Origin: an uncultured Prevotellaceae bacterium
GTDB lineage: Bacteria; Bacteroidota; Bacteroidia; Bacteroidales; Bacteroidaceae
Direction of reading: 5' to 3'
NCBI GenBank assembly: GCA_902783625.1
Contig: CACZRN010000066.1
Span: 1-44,736 of the forward strand
Length of the DNA: 44,736 bases
Shown: positions 1 to 8,403 of the stretch, piece after piece
How positions within the stretch are numbered: position 1 is the stretch's first letter
Layout: the number at the start of each line of letters is the position of its first letter
Translations under genes and position numbers: made by a program
The notes under the pieces: model-generated
Told to the model about the DNA's origin: nothing
The model's database searches: none
The model's input: only the letters and a program-made list of their open reading frames with translations

Positions 1-2
1 AA

Positions 3-671
3 ATCGTTGCCAACGAGGCTCAGGTGGCTGAAGCTGACGGCGGATTCCACATGGTTCTGAAGAAGAAGTTTATCGAGGGCAATGCCTTCTTCATGTCGCT
101 CGTGGCGCTTGCACTCGTGCTCGGCTTGGCATTTTGCATCGAGCGCATTATCTATCTCACCATGTCGCAGATACGCACTCGCGAGTTTATGCAGTCGTTG
201 GAGAAGCATATCAACGCTGACGACATTGAAGGAGCAAAGGCGCTCTGTCGTAACACTCGCGGCCCTGTGGCGTCGATTTGCTATCAAGGCCTGATGCGTA
301 TCGATGAGCCCGCCGACGATATTGAGCGCTCGATAGCATCGTATGGCAACCTGCAGGTGGCTAATCTCGAGAAAGGATGCTCGTGGATACGACTCTTCAT
401 CACCATCGCCCCGTCGTTGGGATTCCTCGGAACGGTGATAGGCATGGTGATGGCGTTCGACAACATACAGATGGCAGGCGATATCAGTCCCACGATTGTG
501 GCATCGGGAATGAAGGTGGCGCTGATTACCACTATCTTCGGTATCATCGTGGCACTTATCCTGCAACTGTTCTATAACTACATCAACACTCGCATCGACG
601 CCCTGACAGCCGAGATGGAGGACAGCGCAATCTCGCTGATTGATATTATAACCAAGAAGAGAGAGGGATGA
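3..671 (+). CDS. exbB: ExbB/TolQ/MotA-family proton channel, 5' end outside the window
   Basis: This is an inner-membrane proton-channel subunit that works with ExbD/TolR to pass proton-motive force to outer-membrane partners (TonB- or Tol-type). The visible part has a helix in the first 25-45 residues (IEGNAFFMSLVALALVLGLA), a cytoplasmic loop with the family stretch GPVASICYQGLMRID, and the paired helices around APSLGFLGTVIGMV and KVALITTIFGIIVALILQ that are diagnostic for ExbB/TolQ. The reading frame stays open upstream to the window edge, so the GTG at position 24 is probably internal and the N-terminus is missing. It overlaps the next gene by four bases (ATGA), which indicates translational coupling. 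Family assignment is firm. Whether it serves TonB, Tol or another transducer cannot be told from this window. Confidence 0.93.
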   Translation: MVANEAQVAEADGGFHMVLKKKFIEGNAFFMSLVALALVLGLAFCIERIIYLTMSQIRTREFMQSLEKHINADDIEGAKALCRNTRGPVASICYQGLMRIDEPADDIERSIASYGNLQVANLEKGCSWIRLFITIAPSLGFLGTVIGMVMAFDNIQMAGDISPTIVASGMKVALITTIFGIIVALILQLFYNYINTRIDALTAEMEDSAISLIDIITKKREG

Positions 672-1141
672 AACGGGATAGTGAAAAGTCTGTCGGCCGC
701 CTTTCGCATTGGGCCATGTACGCGATAGTGGCACTGGCGGCGATTGTCTTCGGGGCATTCTTTGTGCTTCCGCGCTTCGGTGTCGATGAGTTTATGCTCA
801 CGGGAGTGCTGGTCGTCTTCCTGTTCCTGATGCTCCTGGGTGCCGTGGCAGTGACACTGTGGTCGTTGGTTGTAAGATTCAGAAAGCGTAGCCGGCAACC
901 TGAGCTTAACACGCTGATACCCACAACGAGGATTTCGTGGTCGGTTGCGGCTGGGGTGCTCGTGCTGATGATTGTGGGCTTCGTGGCGTCACCGGCTGGC
1001 AGCATGGTCATAAACGGAGGCGAATACGACAATCGGTTGTGGATAAAAACCGCGGGAATGTTCATCATTGCCGCCGCTGTGCTTATTACGATAGCGATAC
1101 TGCTTATCGTTGCAGGGTATTTATTAAACAGAAGAAAATAG
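668..1141 (+). CDS. Four-helix membrane protein inside the exbB-exbD operon
   Basis: I do not recognise a named family. The 157-residue product has four clear hydrophobic segments (about residues 13-35, 41-68, 84-105 and 122-150) separated by short, basic or polar turns, so it is an integral inner-membrane protein with little soluble mass. It starts within the ATGA overlap with exbB and ends 15 bases before exbD, so it should be made together with the proton-channel subunits. Genes of this kind between exbB and exbD occur in Bacteroidota. From position it may be an accessory or assembly subunit of the complex, which is inference. Confidence 0.82.
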   Translation: MKRDSEKSVGRLSHWAMYAIVALAAIVFGAFFVLPRFGVDEFMLTGVLVVFLFLMLLGAVAVTLWSLVVRFRKRSRQPELNTLIPTTRISWSVAAGVLVLMIVGFVASPAGSMVINGGEYDNRLWIKTAGMFIIAAAVLITIAILLIVAGYLLNRRK

Positions 1142-1156
1142 ACTTGCGAATAGGAT

Positions 1157-1657
1157 ATGATGTTACGTCGCAAACGACATAAGGTGCCTGAGCTGAACAT
1201 GGTGGCAACTGCCGACATCTCGTTCATGCTGCTCATATTCTTCCTTGTCACCACGTCGATGGATACCGACCGTGGTTTGCAACGCAAATTGCCTCCGATG
1301 GACAACAACGATAATCGTACGGAGCAATTAGTGGAGAAGGGTGGCACGCTGACGTTCAGCCTTACTGACGACAAGCGGTTGCTTGCCGACGATGAGGAAA
1401 TCAGCCCCGCCGATGTCAGTCGTGTAGCATCCGACTTCATCTCATCACGAGGTGATGATCATCTTATTGTGCTCGATGTGAGTCCTCAATCCGACTACGG
1501 ACTCTACTTCAGTGTGCAGAATGGACTCAAGAATGCCTATGCCGAGGTGCGCGACAGTCTCTCGCTGGCACTCTATGGGCGGCACTATCGTCAACTCGAC
1601 GACGAAGATGCCTCCGATGTACTGAACCGTTATCCACATAATGTGACCGAGAGGTAG
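1157..1657 (+). CDS. exbD: ExbD/TolR-family biopolymer transport protein (first copy)
   Basis: ExbD/TolR subunits carry the protonatable aspartate of the proton channel and have a periplasmic C-terminal domain. This 166-residue protein has the expected layout: a short basic cytoplasmic N-terminus (LRRKRHKVPELN), one transmembrane helix starting at TADISFMLLIFFLVT with the conserved Asp at residue 20, then a periplasmic domain of about 120 residues. The motif PELNMVATADISFMLLIFF is typical of Bacteroidota ExbD. It lies 15 bases after the four-helix protein and is followed by a second exbD, giving the ExbB-ExbD-ExbD order seen in this phylum. Confidence 0.93.
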   Translation: MMLRRKRHKVPELNMVATADISFMLLIFFLVTTSMDTDRGLQRKLPPMDNNDNRTEQLVEKGGTLTFSLTDDKRLLADDEEISPADVSRVASDFISSRGDDHLIVLDVSPQSDYGLYFSVQNGLKNAYAEVRDSLSLALYGRHYRQLDDEDASDVLNRYPHNVTER

Positions 1658-1705
1658 CTGTCGGTTGCGTGAATGCATGTTTCATTGATTTTTTATACTA
1701 TCGAT

Positions 1706-2176
1706 ATGGCAATAATCAGAAGAACCCCACATGAAATGCCGGCATTGAACACGTCTTCATTGCCCGACCTCATATTCACTGTGCTGTTCTTCTTTATGAT
1801 AGTCACCCACATGCGTAAGCACGAGGTGAAAGTAGCATATCGAGTGCCGCAGGGCAATGAGCTTACGTCGGTAGGCAACAAGCGCAACGTCGTCGATCTG
1901 TATGTAGGACGCCCGGTGAACACGTCGTCGTCGGCCGACGGTGATGTCACCCTGCAGATCGACGATCGTATAGTAGGTCTTGCCGAACTGCCGGCAACTG
2001 TAGCAGAGTGTTTGTCGAGGTTCTCAGAGTTCGACCGCGATCAGGTAATTATCTCCATAAAAGCCGACGCCAGCACCCCTATGAGCGTAATCAACGATGT
2101 GAAAATTGCATTGCGAAAGGCAGGCGCACTGAAAGTGAATTATTCGGCTTTAGATATTAAATATGTCAAAAAGTAA
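1706..2176 (+). CDS. ExbD/TolR-family protein, second and divergent copy
   Basis: This 156-residue paralogue keeps the ExbD plan. It has a basic N-terminus with MPALNTSSLPDLIFTVLFFF, a transmembrane helix with the conserved acidic residue at Asp21, and a periplasmic domain that ends in the usual strand-helix pattern (QVIISIKADASTP, INDVKIALRKAG). The ATG at 1706 is preferred over one at 1673, because the extra 11 residues lie upstream of the conserved MxIxRRxxHEMPxLN start. It shares little beyond the helix with the first ExbD, so the two may form a heteromeric or alternative channel. No regulator or TonB gene is visible before the operon ends at 2176. Confidence 0.9.
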   Translation: MAIIRRTPHEMPALNTSSLPDLIFTVLFFFMIVTHMRKHEVKVAYRVPQGNELTSVGNKRNVVDLYVGRPVNTSSSADGDVTLQIDDRIVGLAELPATVAECLSRFSEFDRDQVIISIKADASTPMSVINDVKIALRKAGALKVNYSALDIKYVKK

Positions 2177-2239
2177 GTAAAAAAGCCTCGAAAGTTGTCA
2201 TTTTTTAGATGCGAATATGTTAAAAACGCAATTCGCGCA

Positions 2240-2269
2240 TTGTTTTTATTATTTTTTCATTATCTTTGC
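2240..2269 (+). promoter_or_regulatory. Bacteroidota-type promoter of the Lrp/AsnC regulator
   Basis: TATCTTTGC at 2261-2269 matches the -7 consensus TAnnTTTGY exactly. A TTG at 2240-2242 sits 18 bases upstream as a partial -33 element. Transcription would start near 2273 and give a leader of about 25 bases. This separates the regulator from the exb operon. Confidence 0.72.
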
Positions 2270-2296
2270 TTGCAGAACTAATTTAATACTAATACA

Positions 2297-2773
2297 ATGG
2301 CACATCAAACGTTAGACAAGCTGGATAAGAAAATCCTGCAATTGATTTCTGAAGACGCTCGCGTTCCGTTCCTCGAGGTAGCGCGGGTATGTAATGTTAG
2401 TGGAGCAGCAATTCATCAGCGCATACAGAAGCTTACGTCGATGGGTGTTATCAAAGGCTCTAAATTTATTATTGACCCTGAAAAAATCGGATATGAGGCA
2501 TGTGCATATGTCGGACTATATCTGAAAGACCCCGAGTCGTTTGACGAGGTGGTGGAAAAACTGAGAAAGATTCCAGAGGTGGTGGAATGTCACTATACTA
2601 CAGGAGGTATGGACATGTTCATTAAGATTTATGCAAAGAACAATCATCATCTTCTAAACATCATACACGACAAGTTGCAGCCATTAGGACTGCAGCGTAG
2701 CGAGACGATTATCTCGTTCAATGCCGCCATTGATCGTCAGATTTCCGTCACTGCGGCCAATTCTGTAGAATAG
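2297..2773 (+). CDS. Lrp/AsnC-family transcriptional regulator
   Basis: The 158-residue protein has the standard two-part build. An N-terminal winged helix-turn-helix spans about residues 5-60 (LDKLDKKILQLISEDARVPFLEVARVCNVSGAAIHQRIQKL), and a C-terminal RAM ligand-binding and oligomerisation domain spans about 70-145 (ACAYVGLYLKDPESFDEVVEKLRKIPEVVECHYTTGGMDMFIKIYA). Such proteins sense amino acids or related small molecules and bind DNA as dimers or octamers. The gene stands alone between its own promoter and a strong terminator. The effector cannot be predicted; autoregulation is common in the family but no operator is evident here. Confidence 0.94.
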   Translation: MAHQTLDKLDKKILQLISEDARVPFLEVARVCNVSGAAIHQRIQKLTSMGVIKGSKFIIDPEKIGYEACAYVGLYLKDPESFDEVVEKLRKIPEVVECHYTTGGMDMFIKIYAKNNHHLLNIIHDKLQPLGLQRSETIISFNAAIDRQISVTAANSVE

Positions 2774-2790
2774 AATCTGCAAAACATAAC

Positions 2791-2835
2791 AAAGCAGCCA
2801 CATGAATCGTAATGAATCATGTGGCTGCTTTTTTT
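2791..2835. terminator. Bidirectional terminator between the Lrp gene and folA
   Basis: A perfect 15-bp stem (2791-2805 with 2817-2831, core GCAGCCACATGA) encloses an 11-base loop. It is followed by a T run at 2829-2835 on the plus strand and begins with A-rich DNA that gives a short T run on the minus strand. It sits between two convergent genes, so it can end both transcripts. Confidence 0.88.
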
Positions 2836-2845
2836 GTGGCGGTTA

Positions 2846-3331
2846 CTACTTTTCGGTGCGTATATAGTCGACAAACGCAAACCGGTGTTCGTGTCGTTCA
2901 TCGATGTCGTGCTCCTCGCGGCATACCTCTGTCCAATCCTCGTAGGGTGGGAAGAACGCGTCGGCCTGTTTAGGGGTGTCGTCAATCTCCGTGAGGCACA
3001 GTCTGTCGGCAACGTTCAGAGCTTGTTTATACACACTCGCGCCACCGATCACGTACACGTCTTCGTCGGTTGCGCAGTGTGCTATTGCTTCGCTGAGCGA
3101 ACCAAAAACCTCGCAGCCAGGGAAATCTGTCTTGCTACGACTGAGCACTATGTTGCGACGGTTGGGCAATGCACCTTTCGGGAGCGACTCAAACGTGCGC
3201 CGACCCATTATTATGGTATGTCCGGTGGTGAGCTGTTTGAAGCGCTTCAGATCGTCGGGAAGCCAATAAAGCAACTTATTCTTGTATCCTATGGCGCGGT
3301 TGCGAGCAACGGCAGCGATGATGTTTATCAT
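2846..3331 (-). CDS. folA: Dihydrofolate reductase
   Basis: The enzyme reduces dihydrofolate to tetrahydrofolate with NADPH, regenerating the cofactor consumed by thymidylate synthase, which is encoded just upstream. The 161-residue protein has the family landmarks: IIAAVARNRAIG at the start, the catalytic aspartate at position 27 in LPDDLKRFK, the NADPH-binding GRRTFESLP and VLSRS segments, and YVIGGASVYKQAL near residues 92-105. At the position of the usual PWxLP tryptophan this protein reads LLYWLPDD, which I recall as a lineage variant in Bacteroides-type enzymes. It is the last gene of a four-gene minus-strand operon that ends at the hairpin at 2791-2831. It is also the target of trimethoprim. 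Confidence 0.97.
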   Translation of the reverse strand: MINIIAAVARNRAIGYKNKLLYWLPDDLKRFKQLTTGHTIIMGRRTFESLPKGALPNRRNIVLSRSKTDFPGCEVFGSLSEAIAHCATDEDVYVIGGASVYKQALNVADRLCLTEIDDTPKQADAFFPPYEDWTEVCREEHDIDERHEHRFAFVDYIRTEK

Positions 3332-3337
3332 TTTTAT

Positions 3338-3369
3338 TCTGTCAATCTGTTAATCTGTTAATCTGTCAA
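3338..3369. repeat. Four 8-bp tandem repeats filling the thyA-folA gap
   Basis: Four units of TCTGT(C/T)AA (3338-3345, 3346-3353, 3354-3361 and 3362-3369) occupy almost the whole 38-base gap between the thyA stop and the folA start. The outer units read TCTGTCAA and the inner two TCTGTTAA. Loss or gain of units would change the distance between the two genes without touching either. Confidence 0.9.
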
Positions 3370-4164
3370 TCATACACTCACTGTGGCTTTGATGTGGTCC
3401 CACGGATCGTAGTCTTCCAGTTTAAAGTCTTCATACTCGAATGAGAAGAGATCTTTCACGTCGGGGTTTATTATCATCTTTGGCAGTGCTCGTGGGGTGC
3501 GTGTCAGTTGCAGACGGGCCTGTTCGAGGTGGTTCAGATAAAGGTGCGTATCGCCTGTGGTGTGTATGAAGTCGCCTGCCTTAAGTCCTGTTACCTGAGC
3601 CATCATCATCAGCAACAGTGCATACGATGCGATGTTAAACGGTACACCGAGGAATGTGTCGGCACTACGTTGATAGAGTTGCAGCGACAGACGACCATCG
3701 GCAACGTAGAATTGGAACATGGTGTGGCAGGGGGGCAGAGCCATCTTCTCCACCTCGGCAACGTTCCAAGCACTTACAATCATTCGTCTTGAGTCGGGAT
3801 GATTCTTTATCAAGTTAAGCACATTCTGTATCTGATCGATGGTGCCACCGTTGTAGTCGGGCCATGAGCGCCACTGATGGCCATACACCGGCCCCAACTC
3901 GCCATTCTCATCTGCCCACTCGTTCCATATCCTCACACCGTGTTCCTGCAGATAGTGCACGTTGGTGTCACCCTTGAGAAACCACAGCAACTCGTAGATA
4001 ATCGATTTCAGGTGTAGCTTCTTGGTTGTCAAGAGAGGGAATCCGTCGTCGAGATTAAAGCGCATCTGATTTCCGAACACACTCAGTGTGCCCGTTCCAG
4101 TGCGATCTTCCTTCTTCACTCCCTCTTTCAGTATGCGGTCGAGTAGGTCGAGATATTGTTTCAT
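3370..4164 (-). CDS. thyA: Thymidylate synthase
   Basis: ThyA converts dUMP to dTMP with methylene-tetrahydrofolate and releases dihydrofolate, which FolA recycles. At 264 residues it has the length of the E. coli enzyme. Visible motifs are the N-terminal [11 protein letters not shown] folate/phosphate region, the catalytic cysteine in [13 protein letters not shown], the following [21 protein letters not shown] substrate-binding stretch, and the DxHLYxNH motif seen here as [12 protein letters not shown]. The gene lies 13 bases after the methyltransferase gene and 38 before folA, so the whole set is probably one transcript. Confidence 0.98.
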   Translation of the reverse strand: MKQYLDLLDRILKEGVKKEDRTGTGTLSVFGNQMRFNLDDGFPLLTTKKLHLKSIIYELLWFLKGDTNVHYLQEHGVRIWNEWADENGELGPVYGHQWRSWPDYNGGTIDQIQNVLNLIKNHPDSRRMIVSAWNVAEVEKMALPPCHTMFQFYVADGRLSLQLYQRSADTFLGVPFNIASYALLLMMMAQVTGLKAGDFIHTTGDTHLYLNHLEQARLQLTRTPRALPKMIINPDVKDLFSFEYEDFKLEDYDPWDHIKATVSV

Positions 4165-4177
4165 AATTCTGTTGTCG

Positions 4178-5575
4178 TTATATGTTTATTATTCTGTCGT
4201 ATTCGTCGGGTGTGTGACTGCTTCTTATCTTCCATTCCTGCGGATAGAGATTGTTGGCGCGGTTGCCTATATTCTTCATGAATCCGAGCACCGCTCCGTT
4301 GAATCTTACCGCGACAAAACCCTTCTCGGTGTGGTCGGGTAGGGCGATGTTCTCCTTTCTCAGGTAGCCGATTGCCTGTTGATAGTCAAGTTCGACAGTC
4401 GGGAATGCGTCCCTTCGCAGCGCTGTCGATAATGCCAAAGCGTGGTCAGGGATGATGTCCTTACCTTTTATGGTACCCACAGTCACTCCGGCAGTAACTA
4501 TTCTCGTGCCTTGCCGTAGCAGCATATATGTGTCAACGTGTCGGCGTGGTATGGCGGTAATCCGGGTGTTGTCGTCAATAAAACAGTAGCTGTCGGCTTT
4601 TTCTACCCATTTACAGCATGCTCCGCTGTATTCCTTCCGTGTAGCCTTCTCCTTCTTCACCTTCTTTCCGTTCACCTCGCCAGAGCGTTTCCTCACCACT
4701 GCCATGAACAGTCCTTCGCCTCGGGTGAATCCTGGGATGAATCTATATACAGGTTCTGCGAAGCCTGCGAGCAGCGACCCTGTTATCTGCCAGCGCTTCT
4801 CAGTATCGACAGGCAGCACTTCGGCATCGAAGTTATCGCAGATCCACCTCACGTTCTCCTCGTTTTCCTTGGTGTTGAATGTGCAGGTGGAGTAGATTAG
4901 CAGTCCTCCCACGTTGAGGCATTTCCATGCTTCAGCCACTATCTCGCGTTGCAGTCGCCAGCATTTCTCCACGTTCTGCACGCTCCACTCGGCAATGGCA
5001 CCCTCGTCTTTCCTGAACATTCCCTCGCCGGAACATGGTACATCGCACAATATCACGTCGGCTTGTATTCCGCTGCGCGATATCTCGGCAGGGTAATTGT
5101 TGGTCACTATCACGCTCGGGTGACCAGTCTTTTGCATGTTCTCCGCAAGTATGTTTGCCCGGGTGCGTATCGGTTCGTTGGCTATTAAGAGACTGTCGTT
5201 GGGCAATATACACCTCGCTAGCGATGACTTACCTCCAGGTGCCGCACACATGTCGAGCATCACCACCGGTTCATCCACATACTGACCGATCGCACGTGCC
5301 AGAAACATCGAAGATGCCTCCTGCACGTAATAATATCCGGCATGCATCAGAGGGTCGAAGGTGAACTGTGGCCGTCGGTTCAGATATCTGCCCAGTGTAC
5401 ACCAGCCAACCACGTCGTCGCCGACGATAGGAGCTATCTGCTCTGCAGTGAGTTTCAGCGGATTGAGCCTGATGCTCGTCGGTGGGTCGTCGTCGAGACT
5501 GCGAGCGAAGATGTCGTATCGTTCCCGGCCCAGGAGATGTCGGGTATAATCGTTGAAATCTGTCGACAGTTGCAT
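4178..5575 (-). CDS. NOL1/NOP2/Sun-family RNA (cytosine-5) methyltransferase, RsmF/RsmB-like
   Basis: Members methylate cytosine-5 in rRNA or tRNA using S-adenosylmethionine. The 465-residue product has the SAM-binding loop [10 protein letters not shown] near residues 109-118. It also has the two family cysteines: one in [14 protein letters not shown] near residue 181 and the catalytic one in [13 protein letters not shown] near residue 231. A C-terminal RNA-binding region of about 130 residues follows. I place the start at the ATG at 5575, because [16 protein letters not shown] matches the usual family N-terminus and begins just after the upstream stop. ATGs at 5587 and 5617 would overlap the PorE-like gene. 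The length and C-terminal region suit RsmF-type enzymes, but the exact RNA target is inference. Confidence 0.92.
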   Translation of the reverse strand: MQLSTDFNDYTRHLLGRERYDIFARSLDDDPPTSIRLNPLKLTAEQIAPIVGDDVVGWCTLGRYLNRRPQFTFDPLMHAGYYYVQEASSMFLARAIGQYVDEPVVMLDMCAAPGGKSSLARCILPNDSLLIANEPIRTRANILAENMQKTGHPSVIVTNNYPAEISRSGIQADVILCDVPCSGEGMFRKDEGAIAEWSVQNVEKCWRLQREIVAEAWKCLNVGGLLIYSTCTFNTKENEENVRWICDNFDAEVLPVDTEKRWQITGSLLAGFAEPVYRFIPGFTRGEGLFMAVVRKRSGEVNGKKVKKEKATRKEYSGACCKWVEKADSYCFIDDNTRITAIPRRHVDTYMLLRQGTRIVTAGVTVGTIKGKDIIPDHALALSTALRRDAFPTVELDYQQAIGYLRKENIALPDHTEKGFVAVRFNGAVLGFMKNIGNRANNLYPQEWKIRSSHTPDEYDRIINI

Positions 5576-5579
5576 AGTA

Positions 5580-7688
5580 TTATTCATCGATGATGAACTC
5601 GAAGCCGTCGTCTTCAAGCGATTCCTTCGCGGGTTTCTTAGGCTTCGGTGGGTTCTTCAGGTTTCCTTCCTCGTCGAACATTCCGTAGGTGGTGCGCAGC
5701 ACTATGAACTCAGTGCGACGGTTCAGCTGGTTGCATATCTCCTGCTTCTCGTCGTCGAGTTTCAATATGTATTCCTCGGTGAGCACATCGTTTTCCTTCA
5801 GCCAAGGATACTTCTCCGTAAGTTTCTTGCGCACGGTCTTGGGTTTCTCCTCACCATATCCCACAGGCGAGAGTCGTTCTTCGGCTATACCTTTGTCAAT
5901 CAGATAGTTGATGACACTCTCGGCACGTCGTTGCGACAGTCGTTTGTTGTATTCGTCGGAGCCTTTATAGTCGCAGTGTGCGCTCAGCTCGATGGTCACG
6001 TTAGGATTATCGTTGAGCAGAGTCACCAGTTCGTCGAGTGCTTCAGTCGATTCCGGGCGCAGCGTTGCCTTGTCGAAGTCGTAGAAGATGTTGTCGATGA
6101 GCACGGGTGCCGTTATCGATGCCAGCGGGAACTGCAGGGTATATTCCTCCGACTCCTCTGCCTTCTCCACGCGCAACTCCTCCTTATGGTTGAGGAATCC
6201 CTTGCATGTGGCGAGGAACAGATAATCTACTCCCGGCTTGACAACGAAGTCGAACGATCCGTCGCCCTTCACGCTTGCCTTTTGGTTGGTGCCGTCGCTG
6301 CCTACGATATACACCAGTGCTGCTGGTAGCTCGTAGCCGTCGATCTCATACACCCATCCCTTCACGGCTTGCACCACCTCGGGATTCTCGAAACTGTAGA
6401 TATGATCCCATCCGCGGCCGTCGCCTCTGTTAGATGAGAAATATCCGCGGTTCCACGGACCCTCGAATGTCATACCGAAGTCGTCGCCTTGCGAGTTGAG
6501 CGGATAGCCCGGATGTTCCAGTTCGTAGTGGGCTGCATATTTTGTTGTCGTGTCGTTCTTCACCTCGTCGATCACCACGTGGGCGATGAAGATATCGAGT
6601 CCTCCCATGCCTGGATGACCGTCAGACGAGAAGTAGAAGTCGCCGTTAGGTCTGAATGCCGGGAACATCTCGTCGCCGGGGGTGTTTATCGGGTCGCCAA
6701 GATTCTCCACACCTCCTATGCCTGCCGTTGTTATGCGGGCACGCCAGATGTCGAGACCACCTTTGCCACCAGGCATGTCGGATGTGAAATATAGCCACAT
6801 GCCGTCGGGCGACATTGCAGGATGTGCATACGATGACAGCGTGTCGTGTGTTATCTCAAAGTCAGACCCTTTGCCCCATGCGGCATCTGAGCGCGACGAT
6901 TTCACTATCTTCGCATAGCGCGGATACTGCGGGTCGTTGGTGCATTGGGTGAGGTACATCTCTCTGCCGTCGGGTGAGAACGAGCATGCTCCTTCGTCGA
7001 AGTTGGTGTTCACTCCTCCTGTCACTGCCTCGGGCTTGCTCCATTTACCCTTGTCGTCTTTCTCCGACACGAATATGTCGCCTGCCTTTGCACCTGTTAT
7101 TCCGCTCACCTCGTCGCCCTGTGCCTCGTTGCGGGTAGAGGTGAAGTAGAGTCGGTCGTAGGTGTCGCCGTGTAGCATAGGCGAGTATTCCGAGCGTCGC
7201 GAGTTGAACACGTCCATCTTCTTAACCGTATATCGCGAGCCGTCTTTCTTCATCTGTGGAGCTGTCAGTGCCGAGGTGAGTCCGTTCTTTGCCAGAATGT
7301 CGTCGGGCATCGAATCGAGCACAGCACGGAACTCAGTGGCAGCCCCCTTGTAGTCGCCGTTCTTAAGCAGCTGTCGGGCGTATGCCAGATGTGCCTCCGT
7401 AGTGGCTTGATTATATCTTATGGCATTGCTGTATGCTGCCAGAGCCTTCTGCGTGGAGTTTATCTTCTCGTAGCACCCAGCCATCTTCAGCGCCAGCTGT
7501 CCACGTCGGTCACGCTCCTTAGGTGGTGTGCGCTGATAGGCCTGCTTATATTCCGACGCGGCATCGTAGTACTCGCCGATGGCAAGATATTTCTCGGCTT
7601 TCTTGAAATGCTTATCGGCACCGCAGCCACTCATCAGAAGCGCAGCAACGGCGAATATACATATAAATAATGTATTCCTCAGATTCAC
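5580..7688 (-). CDS. OmpA-family lipoprotein with TPR, PD40 propeller and CRD domains (PorE-like)
   Basis: The 702-residue protein begins with a lipoprotein signal (AVAALLMSGC, acylated Cys22). TPR-type helices follow at about 27-145, then PD40/WD40-like propeller blades at about 165-435 (repeated SPDGREMYL, SPDGMWLYFTSD, RPNGDFYFSSD). A carboxypeptidase-regulatory beta-sandwich lies at about 443-520, and an OmpA C-terminal peptidoglycan-binding domain at about 535-645 (FYDFDKATLRP; Asp573 and Arg588 in the positions that grip peptidoglycan). This order is that described for PorE of the type IX secretion system, which anchors the machine to peptidoglycan. Other Bacteroidota OmpA lipoproteins share the plan, so PorE identity is likely but not proven. 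It heads the operon with the methyltransferase, thyA and folA. Confidence 0.85.
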   Translation of the reverse strand: MNLRNTLFICIFAVAALLMSGCGADKHFKKAEKYLAIGEYYDAASEYKQAYQRTPPKERDRRGQLALKMAGCYEKINSTQKALAAYSNAIRYNQATTEAHLAYARQLLKNGDYKGAATEFRAVLDSMPDDILAKNGLTSALTAPQMKKDGSRYTVKKMDVFNSRRSEYSPMLHGDTYDRLYFTSTRNEAQGDEVSGITGAKAGDIFVSEKDDKGKWSKPEAVTGGVNTNFDEGACSFSPDGREMYLTQCTNDPQYPRYAKIVKSSRSDAAWGKGSDFEITHDTLSSYAHPAMSPDGMWLYFTSDMPGGKGGLDIWRARITTAGIGGVENLGDPINTPGDEMFPAFRPNGDFYFSSDGHPGMGGLDIFIAHVVIDEVKNDTTTKYAAHYELEHPGYPLNSQGDDFGMTFEGPWNRGYFSSNRGDGRGWDHIYSFENPEVVQAVKGWVYEIDGYELPAALVYIVGSDGTNQKASVKGDGSFDFVVKPGVDYLFLATCKGFLNHKEELRVEKAEESEEYTLQFPLASITAPVLIDNIFYDFDKATLRPESTEALDELVTLLNDNPNVTIELSAHCDYKGSDEYNKRLSQRRAESVINYLIDKGIAEERLSPVGYGEEKPKTVRKKLTEKYPWLKENDVLTEEYILKLDDEKQEICNQLNRRTEFIVLRTTYGMFDEEGNLKNPPKPKKPAKESLEDDGFEFIIDE

Positions 7689-7808
7689 TTTATTTATTTT
7701 TTACTTCTTTTATAACGATTTTGTCTCCTATTTATTGCCCTCTTGGCAGTGACAAGCAAAAAAAACGTAATTCTTTCTGTCTCTTTCGTTTTATGCCACA
7801 GACAATGT

Positions 7809-7818
7809 GGGGGGGGGG
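7809..7818. repeat. Homopolymer of ten G
   Basis: Ten consecutive G lie about 120 bases upstream of the PorE-like gene (as poly-C on its coding strand). Tracts of this length are prone to slippage. The position would suit changes in promoter spacing rather than reading frame. I could not find a clear TAnnTTTGY promoter for the gene to test this. Confidence 0.85.
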
Positions 7819-7866
7819 TGGAGCAGAAGCGGTATTTAACTTCACATCTCCCCAAACGGTATCCGT

Positions 7867-7901
7867 GTGTCCAATGTGTCCACGTGTCCACGTGTCCAAA
7901 A
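7867..7901. repeat. Left arm of a perfect 35-bp inverted repeat
   Basis: The arm contains tandem GTGTCCA units (core CCACGTGTCCACGTGTCC). It is the exact reverse complement of 8404-8438, some 500 bases away. The spaced GTGTCC units make it look like a protein-binding array as well as a terminal repeat. Confidence 0.92.
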
Positions 7902-8003
7902 CATGGGTGTGAGCCCTGTTTCGGAAATGTCATGATAGTATCAGACACTCGCATATGATAATCATATAAATGATAAATGTATAAATATAACATGAATATG
8001 CAA

Positions 8004-8035
8004 GTGTAACAAGTGTAACAGTGTAACTTTGTAAC
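8004..8035 (+). repeat. GTGTAAC repeat cluster, left
   Basis: Three GTGTAAC units (8004-8010, 8013-8019, 8021-8027) and a GTAAC (8031-8035) recur at 8-10-base spacing, like a small iteron or operator array. A related cluster, mostly in inverted orientation, lies at 8475-8573. Confidence 0.8.
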
Positions 8036-8403
8036 AAAACATACCCCTTTATAGCCCTGTTTTCTAAAAACGGGGCAAACTTGTACATCGCGCGTACATT
8101 ATTATATAAGAAATATATTTATATATTAATTATATAAATCATTATAAATCATATCGTTATACATGTTATATTATCTATATGTATAGTAATTTATGCTATT
8201 ATGTATAATTATAAATATTGTTTTTTTATTGTTAAAATGCCCCCTTACCCCCTGTTTTTTTGCACTTTTACCCCTGAAAACCAGTATTTCATTTGTTAAA
8301 ATGGGGTATTATCCCCATATTTTGGATACCATGCTATGTAGTTTCACTCCATGAAGTTGATGGCTTTGATACCGTTTGGGAAGATTTACCTCTTATACCC
8401 TGT

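Noticed and set aside
578-1440. Long antisense frames opposite the exb genes
   Set aside because: They lie fully opposite genes with clear family motifs and have no domain signals of their own; such shadow frames are common in GC-balanced coding DNA.
5553-6329. 258-codon plus-strand frame opposite the PorE-like gene
   Set aside because: Shadow of the OmpA and CRD domain coding region, with no start signal or recognisable fold.
7670-7993. Overlapping short frames on both strands in the region with the G tract and inverted repeat
   Set aside because: They overlap each other on opposite strands, include the homopolymer and the GTGTCCA array, and lack any recognisable domain or start signal.
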